From: Glutamicibacter uratoxydans
Lineage (GTDB): Bacteria > Actinomycetota > Actinomycetes > Actinomycetales > Micrococcaceae
Direction of reading: 5' to 3'
Assembly (NCBI RefSeq): GCF_006539925.1
Contig: NZ_BJNY01000002.1
Location: 248,001-312,000 of the forward strand
Length of the DNA: 64,000 nucleotides
The translations under genes were made by a program, and so were the position numbers. Shown one piece after another: positions 7,511 to 16,494 of this stretch (positions within the stretch are counted from its first letter, which is position 1; each line of letters starts with the position of its first letter). The notes under the pieces were generated by a model. The model did not search any database and was not told the DNA's origin. It worked only from the letters and a program-made list of their open reading frames with translations.

Positions 7511-8368
7511 ATGAAACTTGCCACGATCCAATGGGAAGGGCAGACCCGGGCGGCGGTTCAGGTATCCGAAGGCTACCTGCCCCTGAATGCCCGCGACCTG
7601 TCTGAACTGCTTTCCGATGGCGCGTGGAAACAGCAGCTTGAAACCGCCCTGGCTGCCTACGCGCACAATGACGCCGTTCCGGCCGACGCCATCGAGGTGC
7701 TGAACCCGCTGCCGCGCCCGGCCAAGGTCATCTGCTGCGGCCTGAACTACTCCGAGCACATCCTTGAAATGGGCCGCGAGCTGCCCGAGCACCCCACCCT
7801 CTTCGCCAAATACGCCGATACGCTCACCGGCCCCGACGCACAAATCATCAGCCGCCACTCGCAGCATGTGGACTGGGAAGCCGAGCTGGCGGTGGTCGTC
7901 GGCGAGCGCCTTGCCGACGCAACGCCGGAAGAAGCCGCAGCAGCCATCGCCGGATACACAGTCGCCAACGACGTCTCCATGCGCGACTGGCAGCGCCGCA
8001 CCCTGCAGTGGTTTCAGGGCAAGGCCTTCGATGCCTCCACGCCCATCGGCCCGGTCATCGCCACCGCAGATGAAGTGGACCCGGAAGCCGGGCTGGAAGT
8101 GATCTGCCGGATCAACGGCGAAGAGGTCCAGCGCGGCAACACCAAAACCCTGGTCTTCTCCGCGGCCCGGCTCGTGGCCTACATTTCGCAGTTCACCACC
8201 CTGCAGCCTGGAGACCTGATCCTGACCGGCACCCCGGGAGGCGTCGGAATGGGCATGGAACCCCCGCGCTTCCTGCAGGACGGGGACGTGCTGGAAACCG
8301 AGATCCCGGGAATCGGCACCCTGACCAACAAGATTTCCATCCGCGTGGCGGCCGAGTCCGCCGCCTAA
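7511..8368 (+). CDS. Fumarylacetoacetate hydrolase-family protein (fumarylpyruvate/maleylpyruvate hydrolase-like)
   Basis: 285 residues. After a 60-residue N-terminal cap, the FAH core starts at PAKVICCGLNYSEHI; metal ligands lie in DWEAELAVVVG (E..E pattern) and the substrate region in VANDVSMRDWQ and WFQGKAFDASTPIGP. The end has ILTGTPGGVGMGMEPPRFL and GDVLETEIPGIGTL. These are acylpyruvase features: cleavage of fumarylpyruvate, maleylpyruvate or similar ring-fission acids to pyruvate plus a dicarboxylic acid. It leads an operon with a cupin, thioesterase, aryl-CoA ligase and hydroxylase-reductase, which fits the last step of a gentisate-like route. Confidence 0.88.
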   Translation: MKLATIQWEGQTRAAVQVSEGYLPLNARDLSELLSDGAWKQQLETALAAYAHNDAVPADAIEVLNPLPRPAKVICCGLNYSEHILEMGRELPEHPTLFAKYADTLTGPDAQIISRHSQHVDWEAELAVVVGERLADATPEEAAAAIAGYTVANDVSMRDWQRRTLQWFQGKAFDASTPIGPVIATADEVDPEAGLEVICRINGEEVQRGNTKTLVFSAARLVAYISQFTTLQPGDLILTGTPGGVGMGMEPPRFLQDGDVLETEIPGIGTLTNKISIRVAAESAA

Positions 8369-8439
8369 GTAAAAAGCCCAGCAGCAGTCCTGCACAACAA
8401 CAACCCGCACACCAACCACTAGAAGGAAAGAGCATCCCG

Positions 8440-8922
8440 ATGAGTGAAGCACCAGCAACCTATGCCACCGAGGGCGACAACTCGATCTATGCAGGAGCCG
8501 ACGGACAGGTGGTCCCTGTGGTGACCCGCGCCGGCCACGAGGACACCAATACCGCGCAGTCCGGCGACTGCGTGCGCGTCTCCGGCGTGAGCATCCAGCA
8601 CACCCCCGCCACCAAGATCTGGTTCGGCCAGGTCTCCAACGTCCCGGGCTACCGCTCGCTGCCGCACCACCACGGCGAGGCTGAAACCGGCGGCTATGTC
8701 CTGCGCGGCCACGGACGCATCTACTACGGCGAAAACTACGAGCAGTACCAGGACATGAAGGCCGGCGACTGGGTGTTCGTGCCTCCGTTCATGCCGCATG
8801 TTGAGGCGAACATGTCGGTGACCGAGGAGCTGGTCTGGCTCACTGCCCGCACCCCGGAGAACATCGTGGTCAACCTGCCAGATGTCGCCGACGAGACCTT
8901 GGAAGGATACCGCCGGGCATGA
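8440..8922 (+). CDS. Single-domain metal-binding cupin, possible ring-cleavage dioxygenase
   Basis: 160 residues, one cupin barrel. Cupin motif 1 reads GYRSLPHHHGEAETGGYVLRG, with HxH and downstream Glu as metal ligands; motif 2 is GDWVFVPPFMPHVEANM with the last His. All four classical ligands are therefore present, unlike in the cupin at 504-881. It is too short to be a bicupin gentisate 1,2-dioxygenase (about 350 residues) but comparable to small cupin dioxygenases. Given the operon it may cleave a hydroxylated aminobenzoate/salicylate ring, or be an accessory isomerase. AAGGAAAGAG precedes the ATG. It overlaps the next gene by 4 bases. Confidence 0.78.
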   Translation: MSEAPATYATEGDNSIYAGADGQVVPVVTRAGHEDTNTAQSGDCVRVSGVSIQHTPATKIWFGQVSNVPGYRSLPHHHGEAETGGYVLRGHGRIYYGENYEQYQDMKAGDWVFVPPFMPHVEANMSVTEELVWLTARTPENIVVNLPDVADETLEGYRRA

Positions 8923-9806
8923 ACCCCACCAGCACCGTGACTTCGCAGACCTTCCTGGATGCCATCAAGCTGACCGAGGCCGAAGCGCAGGTCTTCGACC
9001 AGGCCTTCACCGCCATCCCGCAGTATGTGCCGTGGCCCAAGGCCTATGGCGGAGACATGGTGGCCCAGGGAGCCCTGGCCATGATGAAGTCGGTGGGCGA
9101 GGACCGCCACCTGCACTCCATGCACTCCTACTTCCTGCGCCCCGTGGACATGCTGGAAGCGGTGCGCTACGAGGTGGAGCACCTGCGCGACGGCCGCGGC
9201 TATTCCACCCGCCAGGTCCGCGCCTTCCAGAACGGTAAGCCGGTTTTCTCCGCACTGGGCTCCTTCCACGTGCCGGAGGGCGGCTCCGAAATGGCTTCGC
9301 AGGCCCCGGAAGGCTCCCTGGACATCGACCCCGAAACCCTTGCCAGCGCCGCTAAGGCGCTGAAGCATGTGGACGGCCCGGCGGCCGACTACTGGTCGGG
9401 CGGGCGCAGCTTCGACATGCGCCATGTGCCGGAGGCCATCTACCTGCCCGGCGAGCGCGAGGCGGTGGCCCACCAGGCGGTATGGATCCGCGCGTTCTCC
9501 GAACTGCCGGATGACGAGCTGACCCACAAGGCGGCGCTGGCCTATGTCTGCGACTACACCATCCTGGAGCCGATCCTGCGCAGCCTCGGGCTGGCCTGGG
9601 GAGATGCCGGGCTGGTCACCGCAAGCCTGGACCACTCCATGTGGTTCCACCGGGCCGGGCGCATGGACGACTGGGTGCTCTACGCCCAGGAAGCCGTCTC
9701 CAGCCAGGACAACCGCGGCCTGGCCCTCGGCCGCTTCTACACCCGCGACGGAAAGCTCCTGGCCACCGTGGCCCAGGAAGGCATGATCCGCGCGGCCAAG
9801 CAGTAG
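8919..9806 (+). CDS. Acyl-CoA thioesterase II (TesB-like, double hotdog)
   Basis: 295 residues, normal for TesB. Diagnostic stretches are PWPKAYGGDMVAQGALAMM (helix with G/Q motif), HSMHSYFLRPVD, RGYSTRQVRAFQNGKPVFS, then in the second hotdog DYTILEPILRSLGL, LDHSMWFHRAGRMDDW and EAVSSQDNRGLALGRFYTRDG. The double-hotdog Asp/Thr-Ser/Gln catalytic set appears as D in the LDHSMWFH region, and SSQDNRG supplies S and Q. In this operon it likely releases the free hydroxylated aromatic acid from its CoA ester before ring cleavage, instead of acting on fatty acyl-CoA. Start codon overlaps the cupin stop (ATGA). Confidence 0.9.
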   Translation: MNPTSTVTSQTFLDAIKLTEAEAQVFDQAFTAIPQYVPWPKAYGGDMVAQGALAMMKSVGEDRHLHSMHSYFLRPVDMLEAVRYEVEHLRDGRGYSTRQVRAFQNGKPVFSALGSFHVPEGGSEMASQAPEGSLDIDPETLASAAKALKHVDGPAADYWSGGRSFDMRHVPEAIYLPGEREAVAHQAVWIRAFSELPDDELTHKAALAYVCDYTILEPILRSLGLAWGDAGLVTASLDHSMWFHRAGRMDDWVLYAQEAVSSQDNRGLALGRFYTRDGKLLATVAQEGMIRAAKQ

Positions 9807-9859
9807 CCGGCAACAGCCATCCCCCGCAACACCGGACAACCACCAGAGGAAGATTAGTA

Positions 9860-11488
9860 ATGGGACTATCACGCTCTGCCCATGTGGACAGTTTCACCCG
9901 CGACCACCTGCCGGCCCAGGACTTGTGGCCAACCATGGAATTCACCCTGCCCGAGCTGCACTACCCGGACCGGCTCAATGCCGCCCAAGTGCTCATCGAC
10001 CAGGCGGTCGCGGACTTCGGCGCCGAGCGCACCGCGCTGCTCGCCCCTGACGGCTCCAAGCTCAGCTACGGCGAACTGCAGCGGCGCGCCAACCAGGTGG
10101 CCCAGGTGCTGGCGGAGGACTTCGGCGTGATCCCGGGCAACCGCGTGATGCTGCGCGGCCCGAACAACGCCTGGCTGGTGGCCTGCTGGCTGGGCGTGCT
10201 CAAGGCAGGGGCGGTAGTCGTCACCACCATGGCGGCGCTGCGTTCCAAGGAAATCTCGCAGCTGGCCAAGCTGACCAAGCCGGCGGTGCTGATCAGCGAT
10301 GCCCGCTTCACCGAGGACGCGCTGGAGGCCAGCAGCGGCGCCTACCCGGTGATCCCCTACGGCTCGGATGCGGCGGATGACCTGATTGCACTGGCCGCGG
10401 CGAAGTCCGGCGAGTTCACCGCGGTGGAAACCGCGGCGGACGACGTGGCGCTGCTGGGCCCCACTTCCGGCACCACCGGCGTCCCGAAGATCACCATGCA
10501 CTTCCACCGGGACATCCTGGCCAACGCGGATACCTTCTCCCGGCACATCCTGCAGCCCACCAAGGACGACGTCTTTGCTGGCTCTCCCCCGCTGGCGTTC
10601 ACCTTTGGCCTCGGCGGACTGGTGGTCTTCCCCTTCCGCGTGGGAGCAGCCAGCCTGCTCACCGAGCGGGCCACCCCGGTGGAGCTTGCCCAGTACGCCC
10701 ATGATGCCGGGGCCACCATCCTGTTCACCGCGCCTACCGCCTACCGCGCCATCCTCAAGAACGGCAAGGCGGACCTGCTCAAGTCCCTGCGCCTGGCGGT
10801 CTCCGCTGGCGAACACCTGCCGGCAGACACCTGGGAGCACGTGAAGGAGGAGACTGGACTGGAACTGGTCAACGGCATCGGCTCCACCGAAATGTTGCAC
10901 GTGTTCATCTCCGCAGCAGGCAAGGACATCCGTCCGGGAGCCACCGGCGTGGCCATCCCCGGCTACCGCGCCACGGTGCTGGATGACGAAGGCAATGAGG
11001 CGGCGGTCAACCAGCCGGGCCGGCTTGCGGTCATCGGCCCCACCGGCTGCCGCTACTTGGATGACCCGCGCCAGCACAACTACGTCTGCAACGGCTGGAA
11101 CGTCACCGGGGACGTGTTCTTCAAGGATGAGGAAGGCTATTTCCACTACCAGGCGCGCAGCGACAACATGATCGTGTCTTCCGGATACAACATCGGCGGA
11201 CCCGAAGTGGAAGCGGCACTGGACCAGCACCCCGATGTGCTGGAGAACGCGGTCATCGCCAGCCCCGACCCGAGCCGAGGCTCCGTGGTCTGCGCCTTTG
11301 TGGTCCTGGTCGAGGGCGTGGAAGGCAATGACGCGAAGGTCAAGGAGCTGCAGGACTTCGTCAAGGCGACCATCGCTCCGTACAAGTACCCCCGGCAGAT
11401 CCGCTTCGTCAGCGAGCTGCCCCGCAACCCCAGCGGCAAGCTGCAGCACTTCAAGCTGCGCGAATCCCTGGCCCAGGCCGCGCACTAG
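9860..11488 (+). CDS. Aryl-CoA ligase (2-aminobenzoate/benzoate-CoA ligase type, ANL superfamily)
   Basis: 542 residues from the ATG with AGAGGAAG upstream; earlier in-frame codons would overlap the thioesterase. ANL motifs: P-loop GPTSGTTGVPKITMH about residue 198, FTFGLGG, NGIGSTEMLHVF (A5; the E binds ATP-Mg), YVCNGWNVTGDVF (A7), QARSDNMIVSSGYNIGG (A8 hinge) and NPSGKLQHFKL with the adenylation lysine near 524. The STEMLHVFISA variant occurs in benzoate- and 2-aminobenzoate-CoA ligases. It would activate an aromatic acid to its CoA thioester for the hydroxylase-reductase encoded 51 bases downstream. Confidence 0.9.
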   Translation: MGLSRSAHVDSFTRDHLPAQDLWPTMEFTLPELHYPDRLNAAQVLIDQAVADFGAERTALLAPDGSKLSYGELQRRANQVAQVLAEDFGVIPGNRVMLRGPNNAWLVACWLGVLKAGAVVVTTMAALRSKEISQLAKLTKPAVLISDARFTEDALEASSGAYPVIPYGSDAADDLIALAAAKSGEFTAVETAADDVALLGPTSGTTGVPKITMHFHRDILANADTFSRHILQPTKDDVFAGSPPLAFTFGLGGLVVFPFRVGAASLLTERATPVELAQYAHDAGATILFTAPTAYRAILKNGKADLLKSLRLAVSAGEHLPADTWEHVKEETGLELVNGIGSTEMLHVFISAAGKDIRPGATGVAIPGYRATVLDDEGNEAAVNQPGRLAVIGPTGCRYLDDPRQHNYVCNGWNVTGDVFFKDEEGYFHYQARSDNMIVSSGYNIGGPEVEAALDQHPDVLENAVIASPDPSRGSVVCAFVVLVEGVEGNDAKVKELQDFVKATIAPYKYPRQIRFVSELPRNPSGKLQHFKLRESLAQAAH

Positions 11489-11539
11489 GCGCCGGCACCC
11501 GAATCTTTCTCTGATCCGCCACCGGAAAGGACCCCAATC

Positions 11540-13927
11540 ATGAAAATCGCAGTTATCGGCGGAGGCCCAGGCGGCCTGTACTTCGCGGCACTGATGAAGC
11601 AGCTGGACAAAAACCACGAGGTCACTGTCTGGGAACGCAACAAGGCCAGCGACACCTTCGGCTTCGGCGTGGTCTTCTCGGATGAGACCCTGGGCGGCAT
11701 CGGCAACGCAGACCCGGTGGTCGCGGACTACATGTCCCGCCGCTTTGCCCGCTGGAGCGATATCGACATCCACTTCCGCGGCCAGATGCACACCGTGGGC
11801 GGCCAAGGCTTCGCTGCCATGAGCCGCAAGGAGCTGCTCGAACTGCTGCAGCGCCGCACCCTGGAGCTCGGCGTGGACGTGCGCTTCTCCACCGTGGCGC
11901 CCCCGGTGGAAGAGCTCTCCGCCAACTACGACCTGGTGCTGGCGGCCGACGGATTGAACTCGGCAGTGCGCTCGAAGTTCCCCGAGTCATTCAAGCCGAC
12001 CCTCGACCCGCGGGTCTCCAAGTACATGTGGCTGGGCACCGACCAGGTATTCGAGGCCTTCAAGTTCTTCGTCAAGGAAACCGACGCAGGCACCATGCAG
12101 ATCCACGGCTACCCCTACTCGGACGAAGGCTCCACCTTCATTGTCGAGATGCATGAAGACGTGTGGCGCGCCGCCGGGCTGGACTCCACAGAAAACGAGG
12201 TCTTCCCTCCGGGCGTCAATGACGAGGTGTCGGTAACCAAGGTCAAGGAAATCTTCGCCGAGGAGCTGGCAGGCTACAACGTGCTGACCAACAACTCGAA
12301 GTGGATCAACTTCACCACCGTGCGCAATGAGCACTGGCGCCACGAAAACATTGTGCTGCTGGGCGACTCGGCCCACACCGCCCACTTCTCCATCGGCTCG
12401 GGCACCAAGCTGGCCATGGAAGACGCGCTCGCGCTGGCGGCCTGCCTGCACGAACACGAGCAGCTGGATGCCGCGCTGGAAGCCTATGAGACCGAGCGCC
12501 GCCCGGTGGTCGAGTCCACCCAGCGCGCCGCCCAAGCATCCCTTGAATGGTTTGAGAATATCGGCCAGTACAAGGACCAGGACCCAGTGCAGTTCTGCTT
12601 CAACCTGCTCACCCGCTCGCGCCGCATCACCTACGAGAACTTGAAGCTGCGCGACACCGAGTTCGCCGAGAAGGTGGATGCGAACTTTGCCCGCCTTTCG
12701 GATTCTCAGACGCAGGCCCCAGCCATGTTCCAGCCCTACACCTTGGGAAAGAGCACCCAGCTGGTCAACCGCATCGTGGTCTCCCCCATGGACATGTACT
12801 CTGCAGTGGACGGGGTCCCCGGCGACTTCCACCTGGTGCACCTTGGCTCCAAGGCCATGGGCGGAGCTGGCCTGGTCATGACGGAGATGGTCTGCGTTTC
12901 GGATATCGGCCGCATCACCCCGGGCTGCACCGGCCTGTACACGGATGAGCAGGGTGATGCGTGGAAGCGCATCACCGACTACGTGCACACCCAGTCAAAG
13001 GCGAAGATCGGCGCACAGATCGGCCACTCGGGCCGCAAGGGCTCCACGAAGCTGATGTGGGAAGGCATTGACCAGCCGCTGGATGAGGGCAACTGGGAAG
13101 TGCTGGCACCCAGCGCCATCGCCTACGGCGAAGGCTGCCATGTGCCCAAGGAAATCACCACAGAACAGATGGCTGAGGTCAAAGAGCAGTTCGTCGCTGC
13201 TGCCCGCCGCGCGGATGAGGCAGGCTTCGACCTGCTCGAAGTGCATATGGCCCACGGCTACCTGCTTTCTTCCTTCCTCTCCCCGCTGTCCAATCAGCGC
13301 ACCGACGAATACGGCGGCAGCTTTGAAAACCGCCTGCGCTTCCCGCTTCAGGTGCTGGATGCGGTGCGCGAAGTTTGGCCTGCCGACAAGGCGTTAGGCG
13401 TGCGCATCTCGGCCACCGACTGGGCCGAGGGCGGCAACACCGAAGACGATGCGGTAGACATCGCGGCGGCGTTCATTGAGCACGGCGCACAGTTCATCGA
13501 CGTCTCCTCGGGCCAGATCGTCAAGTCCGAGAAGCCCGCCTTCGGGCGCAGCTACCAGACACCGTTTGCCGACAAGATCCGCAACAAGGTCGCCGCAGGA
13601 GCTGACGTTGCAGTGATCGCGGTGGGAGCCATTTCCTCCTACGATGACGTGAACTCCATCCTGCTGGCAGGCCGTGCAGACCTGGTGGCGCTGGGACGCA
13701 CCCACCTGTACAACCCGCAGTGGACCCTGCAGGCGGCGGCCGAGCAGGAGTACGTGGGAGACGGCGCCACCTGGCCTCTGCCGTACAAGGCAGGGCGCCG
13801 CAAGCCGCCGGCAGCCCGCACCGACGCTGTCCGCCCGCGCCTCTCGCTGCTGCGCGAGGACGAGGAGCAGGAGCAGACGCACCTGCGCTGGACCCCTGAG
13901 AAGAAGGAAGTAGGCCAGCTGGCCTAG
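11540..13927 (+). CDS. Fused aryl-CoA flavin monooxygenase / OYE-type reductase (2-aminobenzoyl-CoA monooxygenase/reductase or salicylyl-CoA 5-hydroxylase family)
   Basis: 795 residues with two flavin domains. Residues 1-390 are a PHBH-type FAD monooxygenase: IGGGPGGLYFAALMK, VLAADGLNSAVR and LLGDSAHTAHFSIGSG (about 273). Residues 395-790 are an Old Yellow Enzyme TIM barrel: LVNRIVVSPMDMYSAVDG, AQIGHSGRKGST, FDLLEVHMAHGYLLSSFLSP, NQRTDEYGGSFENRLRFP and VAVIAVGAISSYDD. This fusion is the hallmark of 2-aminobenzoyl-CoA monooxygenase/reductase of Azoarcus evansii and its salicylyl-CoA relatives: 5-hydroxylation, then optional hydride-driven ring reduction. Substrate (amino- or hydroxybenzoyl-CoA) cannot be told from sequence. 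Confidence 0.93.
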   Translation: MKIAVIGGGPGGLYFAALMKQLDKNHEVTVWERNKASDTFGFGVVFSDETLGGIGNADPVVADYMSRRFARWSDIDIHFRGQMHTVGGQGFAAMSRKELLELLQRRTLELGVDVRFSTVAPPVEELSANYDLVLAADGLNSAVRSKFPESFKPTLDPRVSKYMWLGTDQVFEAFKFFVKETDAGTMQIHGYPYSDEGSTFIVEMHEDVWRAAGLDSTENEVFPPGVNDEVSVTKVKEIFAEELAGYNVLTNNSKWINFTTVRNEHWRHENIVLLGDSAHTAHFSIGSGTKLAMEDALALAACLHEHEQLDAALEAYETERRPVVESTQRAAQASLEWFENIGQYKDQDPVQFCFNLLTRSRRITYENLKLRDTEFAEKVDANFARLSDSQTQAPAMFQPYTLGKSTQLVNRIVVSPMDMYSAVDGVPGDFHLVHLGSKAMGGAGLVMTEMVCVSDIGRITPGCTGLYTDEQGDAWKRITDYVHTQSKAKIGAQIGHSGRKGSTKLMWEGIDQPLDEGNWEVLAPSAIAYGEGCHVPKEITTEQMAEVKEQFVAAARRADEAGFDLLEVHMAHGYLLSSFLSPLSNQRTDEYGGSFENRLRFPLQVLDAVREVWPADKALGVRISATDWAEGGNTEDDAVDIAAAFIEHGAQFIDVSSGQIVKSEKPAFGRSYQTPFADKIRNKVAAGADVAVIAVGAISSYDDVNSILLAGRADLVALGRTHLYNPQWTLQAAAEQEYVGDGATWPLPYKAGRRKPPAARTDAVRPRLSLLREDEEQEQTHLRWTPEKKEVGQLA

Positions 13928-13947
13928 CTGAACTTCTCTATCTTTCC

Positions 13948-13980
13948 GAAGCGGCGGCGGGCCACCCCTGCCGCCGCTTC
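13948..13980 (+). terminator. Terminator hairpin ending the aryl-CoA operon
   Basis: Arms GAAGCGGCGGC and GCCGCCGCTTC with an 11-base loop lie 20 bases after the stop of the fused hydroxylase. The stem is GC-rich and the tail has only a weak T content. Confidence 0.75.
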
Positions 13981-14079
13981 GCTCCCCTCTGACTGCTGAT
14001 AGGTTACCGCCATTCGCGTGCTCAGTATCCCCTCCGTTTTGTGCCTTGATACCTATCTACCTTTTACCCAGAGGACACC

Positions 14080-15504
14080 ATGAGTTCTTCAATGGATCGC
14101 ATCCAACAACGTGAATCCGGGTTGTCCCGGCAGCTCACTTCCCGCCAGCTGAGCATGATTGCTCTGGGCGGCGCCATCGGAACAGGACTGTTCCTCGGCA
14201 GCAAATTCGCCATCTCCTTTGCCGGACCCAGCGTTCTGATCAGCTACGCCATCGGCGGGCTCATCGCCGTCATGCTGATGGGCGCCCTAGCGGAGATGAC
14301 CGTAGCCAGGCCCACCACTGGCTCCTTCGGCGCCTTTGCAGAGCACTACATCAACCCCCTTGCCGGATTCATGATCAAGTACCTCTACTGGTCATGCATC
14401 GTGCTCGCGGTGGGTACCGAAGTCACCGCCATCGGCGACTATATGCAAATGTGGTTCCCCGGCGTTCCGCCCTGGATCTGGGTCATTGGCTTCTCAGCCG
14501 TACTGATCGGCGTGAACATGTTCAATGTGAAGGCCTTCGGCACCCTGGAATACTGGTTCTCCGCCTTGAAGGTCTTCGCCATCGTTGCGTTCATCATCAT
14601 TGCCGCCTTCCTCGTCTTCGGCAACAAGGACGGAGACTACGGATTCCAGAACTACTCGGCAGACGGCGGATTCTTCATGGGCGGGGCCAGCGGAGTCTGG
14701 TTCGCCGTGATCGTTGCGATCTTCTCCTACCTGAGCATCGAAATGATCGCTGTAGCGGCAGGCGAAGCCAAGGAGCCGGAGATCGCTGTGAAGAAGGCTT
14801 TCAAGGTCACCATCTTCCGGTTGTTCCTCTTCTACATCCTGACGCTCGGACTAATCCTTGCCATTGCCCCGGTGAACGCCATTTTGGACGGCGGTAGCCC
14901 GTTCGTCACCGTCATGCAGGTGGTCGGAATCCCTTATGCTGACTCGATCCTGAACTTCGTAGTCATTGTTGCCGCACTGTCTGCCATGAACTCGCAGCTC
15001 TACGTATCCACTCGCATGATGTTCTCCCTCTCCCGCGCCGGCCAGGCTCCCAAGGCTCTGGGTAAGGTCAAGAAGAACGGTGCTCCAGTTAACGCCCTGC
15101 TGCTGTCCGCAGGCGGCGTGGCGGTTGCAACCCTGGTGTACATTTCGAACCCGGAAACCGGCTTCACCCTGATGATGGCGCTGTCCATGTTCGGCGCCAT
15201 GGCCACGTGGATGCTGATCTTCATTACCCACCTGTTCTTCCGCAAGGAAACTGCACGCACAGGCGAGCCGCTGAAGTATAAGCTGCCTTTCACCAAGATA
15301 GGTTCGCTGCTGGGAGCCGTGCTCATGGCGGCTCTGTTGATCACTACGCTCTTCACCGAGGACTTCAGGATGACGCTGATCTTCGGAATCCCCTTCGCCA
15401 TCGTCGTGGCAATTTTGTACAGGGTGACGAAGAAGAACCACGATCTGGCGGCTTCTCCTGCTGAGGACAATCTCAAGCAGCAAGCTTCCAACGCCTCCGT
15501 TTAG
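14080..15504 (+). CDS. Amino-acid permease, APC superfamily (AAT/GABA-permease type)
   Basis: 474 residues, 12 predicted membrane segments. The N-terminus has the AAT signature: GLSRQLTSRQLSMIALGGAIG then GTGLFLGS; GSFGAFAEHYINPLAGF and a conserved IEMIAVAAGEAKEPE loop follow TM6. The family imports amino acids such as aromatic amino acids, GABA, Pro or Lys with protons. Immediately downstream is a cyclohexadienyl-dehydratase-family lipoprotein, so an aromatic amino acid or a prephenate/arogenate-related compound is conceivable, but specificity is not visible. It has its own terminator. Confidence 0.9.
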   Translation: MSSSMDRIQQRESGLSRQLTSRQLSMIALGGAIGTGLFLGSKFAISFAGPSVLISYAIGGLIAVMLMGALAEMTVARPTTGSFGAFAEHYINPLAGFMIKYLYWSCIVLAVGTEVTAIGDYMQMWFPGVPPWIWVIGFSAVLIGVNMFNVKAFGTLEYWFSALKVFAIVAFIIIAAFLVFGNKDGDYGFQNYSADGGFFMGGASGVWFAVIVAIFSYLSIEMIAVAAGEAKEPEIAVKKAFKVTIFRLFLFYILTLGLILAIAPVNAILDGGSPFVTVMQVVGIPYADSILNFVVIVAALSAMNSQLYVSTRMMFSLSRAGQAPKALGKVKKNGAPVNALLLSAGGVAVATLVYISNPETGFTLMMALSMFGAMATWMLIFITHLFFRKETARTGEPLKYKLPFTKIGSLLGAVLMAALLITTLFTEDFRMTLIFGIPFAIVVAILYRVTKKNHDLAASPAEDNLKQQASNASV

Positions 15505-15521
15505 AACTGAGCATGCCCAGT

Positions 15522-15571
15522 AAACGGCGCTTCCTTGGACCACAACGAGAGAGCCCAGGAAGCGCCGTTTT
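15522..15571 (+). terminator. Rho-independent terminator of the permease gene
   Basis: Arms 15522-15538 and 15555-15571 pair over 16 bases with one bulged T and end in GTTTTC, giving a canonical stem plus short U-run. Confidence 0.85.
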
Positions 15572-15654
15572 CATTGCTAAAAGTCATCGGTAAAGCTTCG
15601 GAATGGATCAAAGGTCTTGTCGCCTGATTTGGTTAACTCATAGATTGAATAGCT

Positions 15655-16494
15655 ATGACAGATAGTTCAAAGAAGACAAAGTCAGCATTTCTCCGCCTCC
15701 CCCTGCTTGCGCTCGGAGCAGTCCTGTTCGCATCGGGATGCTCAGCGCCAGCCCCTGAGTCCGCCGCCGTGACAACGCCATCAGCCTCGGATTCACGATT
15801 GGCCGCGGTCAAGGACTCGGGGACACTCAAGGTTTGCACCACAGGCGACTACCGGCCGTTTACATACCTGGATCCCGATTCCAAGGAATGGACTGGAATC
15901 GATATCGACATGGCCAAGAGCCTCGCAGAGTCGCTGGGTGCCACTCCTGAATTTATTCAGACCACTTGGAAAGACTTGATGCCCGACTTCAAGTCCAAAT
16001 GCGATATTGCAGTCGGCGGAGTCTCGATCTCCTTGGAACGTGCCCAGGAAGCCTACTTCAGCGAAGCCACACTGGACGAAGGGAAGACTCCCATCACCCT
16101 GTGCGAGAACGTGGACAAGTACGACACCATCAAGGAAATTAATAAGCCCGGCGTCCGTTCAATTACTCCCATCGGCGGCACCAACGAGAAGTTCGCAGAT
16201 GCGAATTACCCGGATGGCGAGATCATCCGCTTCAAGGACAACAACAAGATTTTTGACGAGATCATTGCCGGCCGAGCCGATGTGATGACCACCGACGCCT
16301 CGGAAACCCGCTGGGTTGCCAATGAGCATCCAGAACTCTGCGCAGTACACCCGGACAAGCCATTCAACTTCTCCCAGAAGGCCTACCTGCTGCCGCTGGG
16401 CGATGAGGACTTTCAGGAATACGTCAACCAGTGGCTGAACATGTCCAAGAACGACGGAACGCTGGCGGCCGCAGAGAAGCCATGGTTCGGCTGA
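15655..16494 (+). CDS. Cyclohexadienyl (prephenate/arogenate) dehydratase-family lipoprotein, solute-binding-protein fold
   Basis: 279 residues. The signal peptide ends in a lipobox LFASGC (Cys29), so the mature protein is lipid-anchored outside the membrane. The body is a type-3 solute-binding fold, but the details are those of PheC: VCTTGDYRPFTY, TTWKDLMPDF, GGVSISLERAQEAYFS, GGTNEKFAD (Glu178), VMTTDASET, and ELCAVHPDKPFNF followed by SQKAYLLP. By my recollection the Glu in GGTNE is the catalytic acid (Glu173) of Pseudomonas cyclohexadienyl dehydratase. No ABC permease or ATPase gene adjoins, favouring enzyme over transporter receptor. It follows the amino-acid permease on the same strand but after a terminator. 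Confidence 0.82.
   Translation: MTDSSKKTKSAFLRLPLLALGAVLFASGCSAPAPESAAVTTPSASDSRLAAVKDSGTLKVCTTGDYRPFTYLDPDSKEWTGIDIDMAKSLAESLGATPEFIQTTWKDLMPDFKSKCDIAVGGVSISLERAQEAYFSEATLDEGKTPITLCENVDKYDTIKEINKPGVRSITPIGGTNEKFADANYPDGEIIRFKDNNKIFDEIIAGRADVMTTDASETRWVANEHPELCAVHPDKPFNFSQKAYLLPLGDEDFQEYVNQWLNMSKNDGTLAAAEKPWFG

Noticed and set aside
8440-8922. Calling the cupin a gentisate 1,2-dioxygenase
   Set aside because: Gentisate dioxygenases are bicupins of about 350 residues; this is a single 160-residue domain, so only a possible ring-cleavage role is stated.
9869-11806. Long minus-strand frame of 645 codons opposite the aryl-CoA ligase
   Set aside because: Crosses two real plus-strand genes with complete motif sets and has no recognisable domain.
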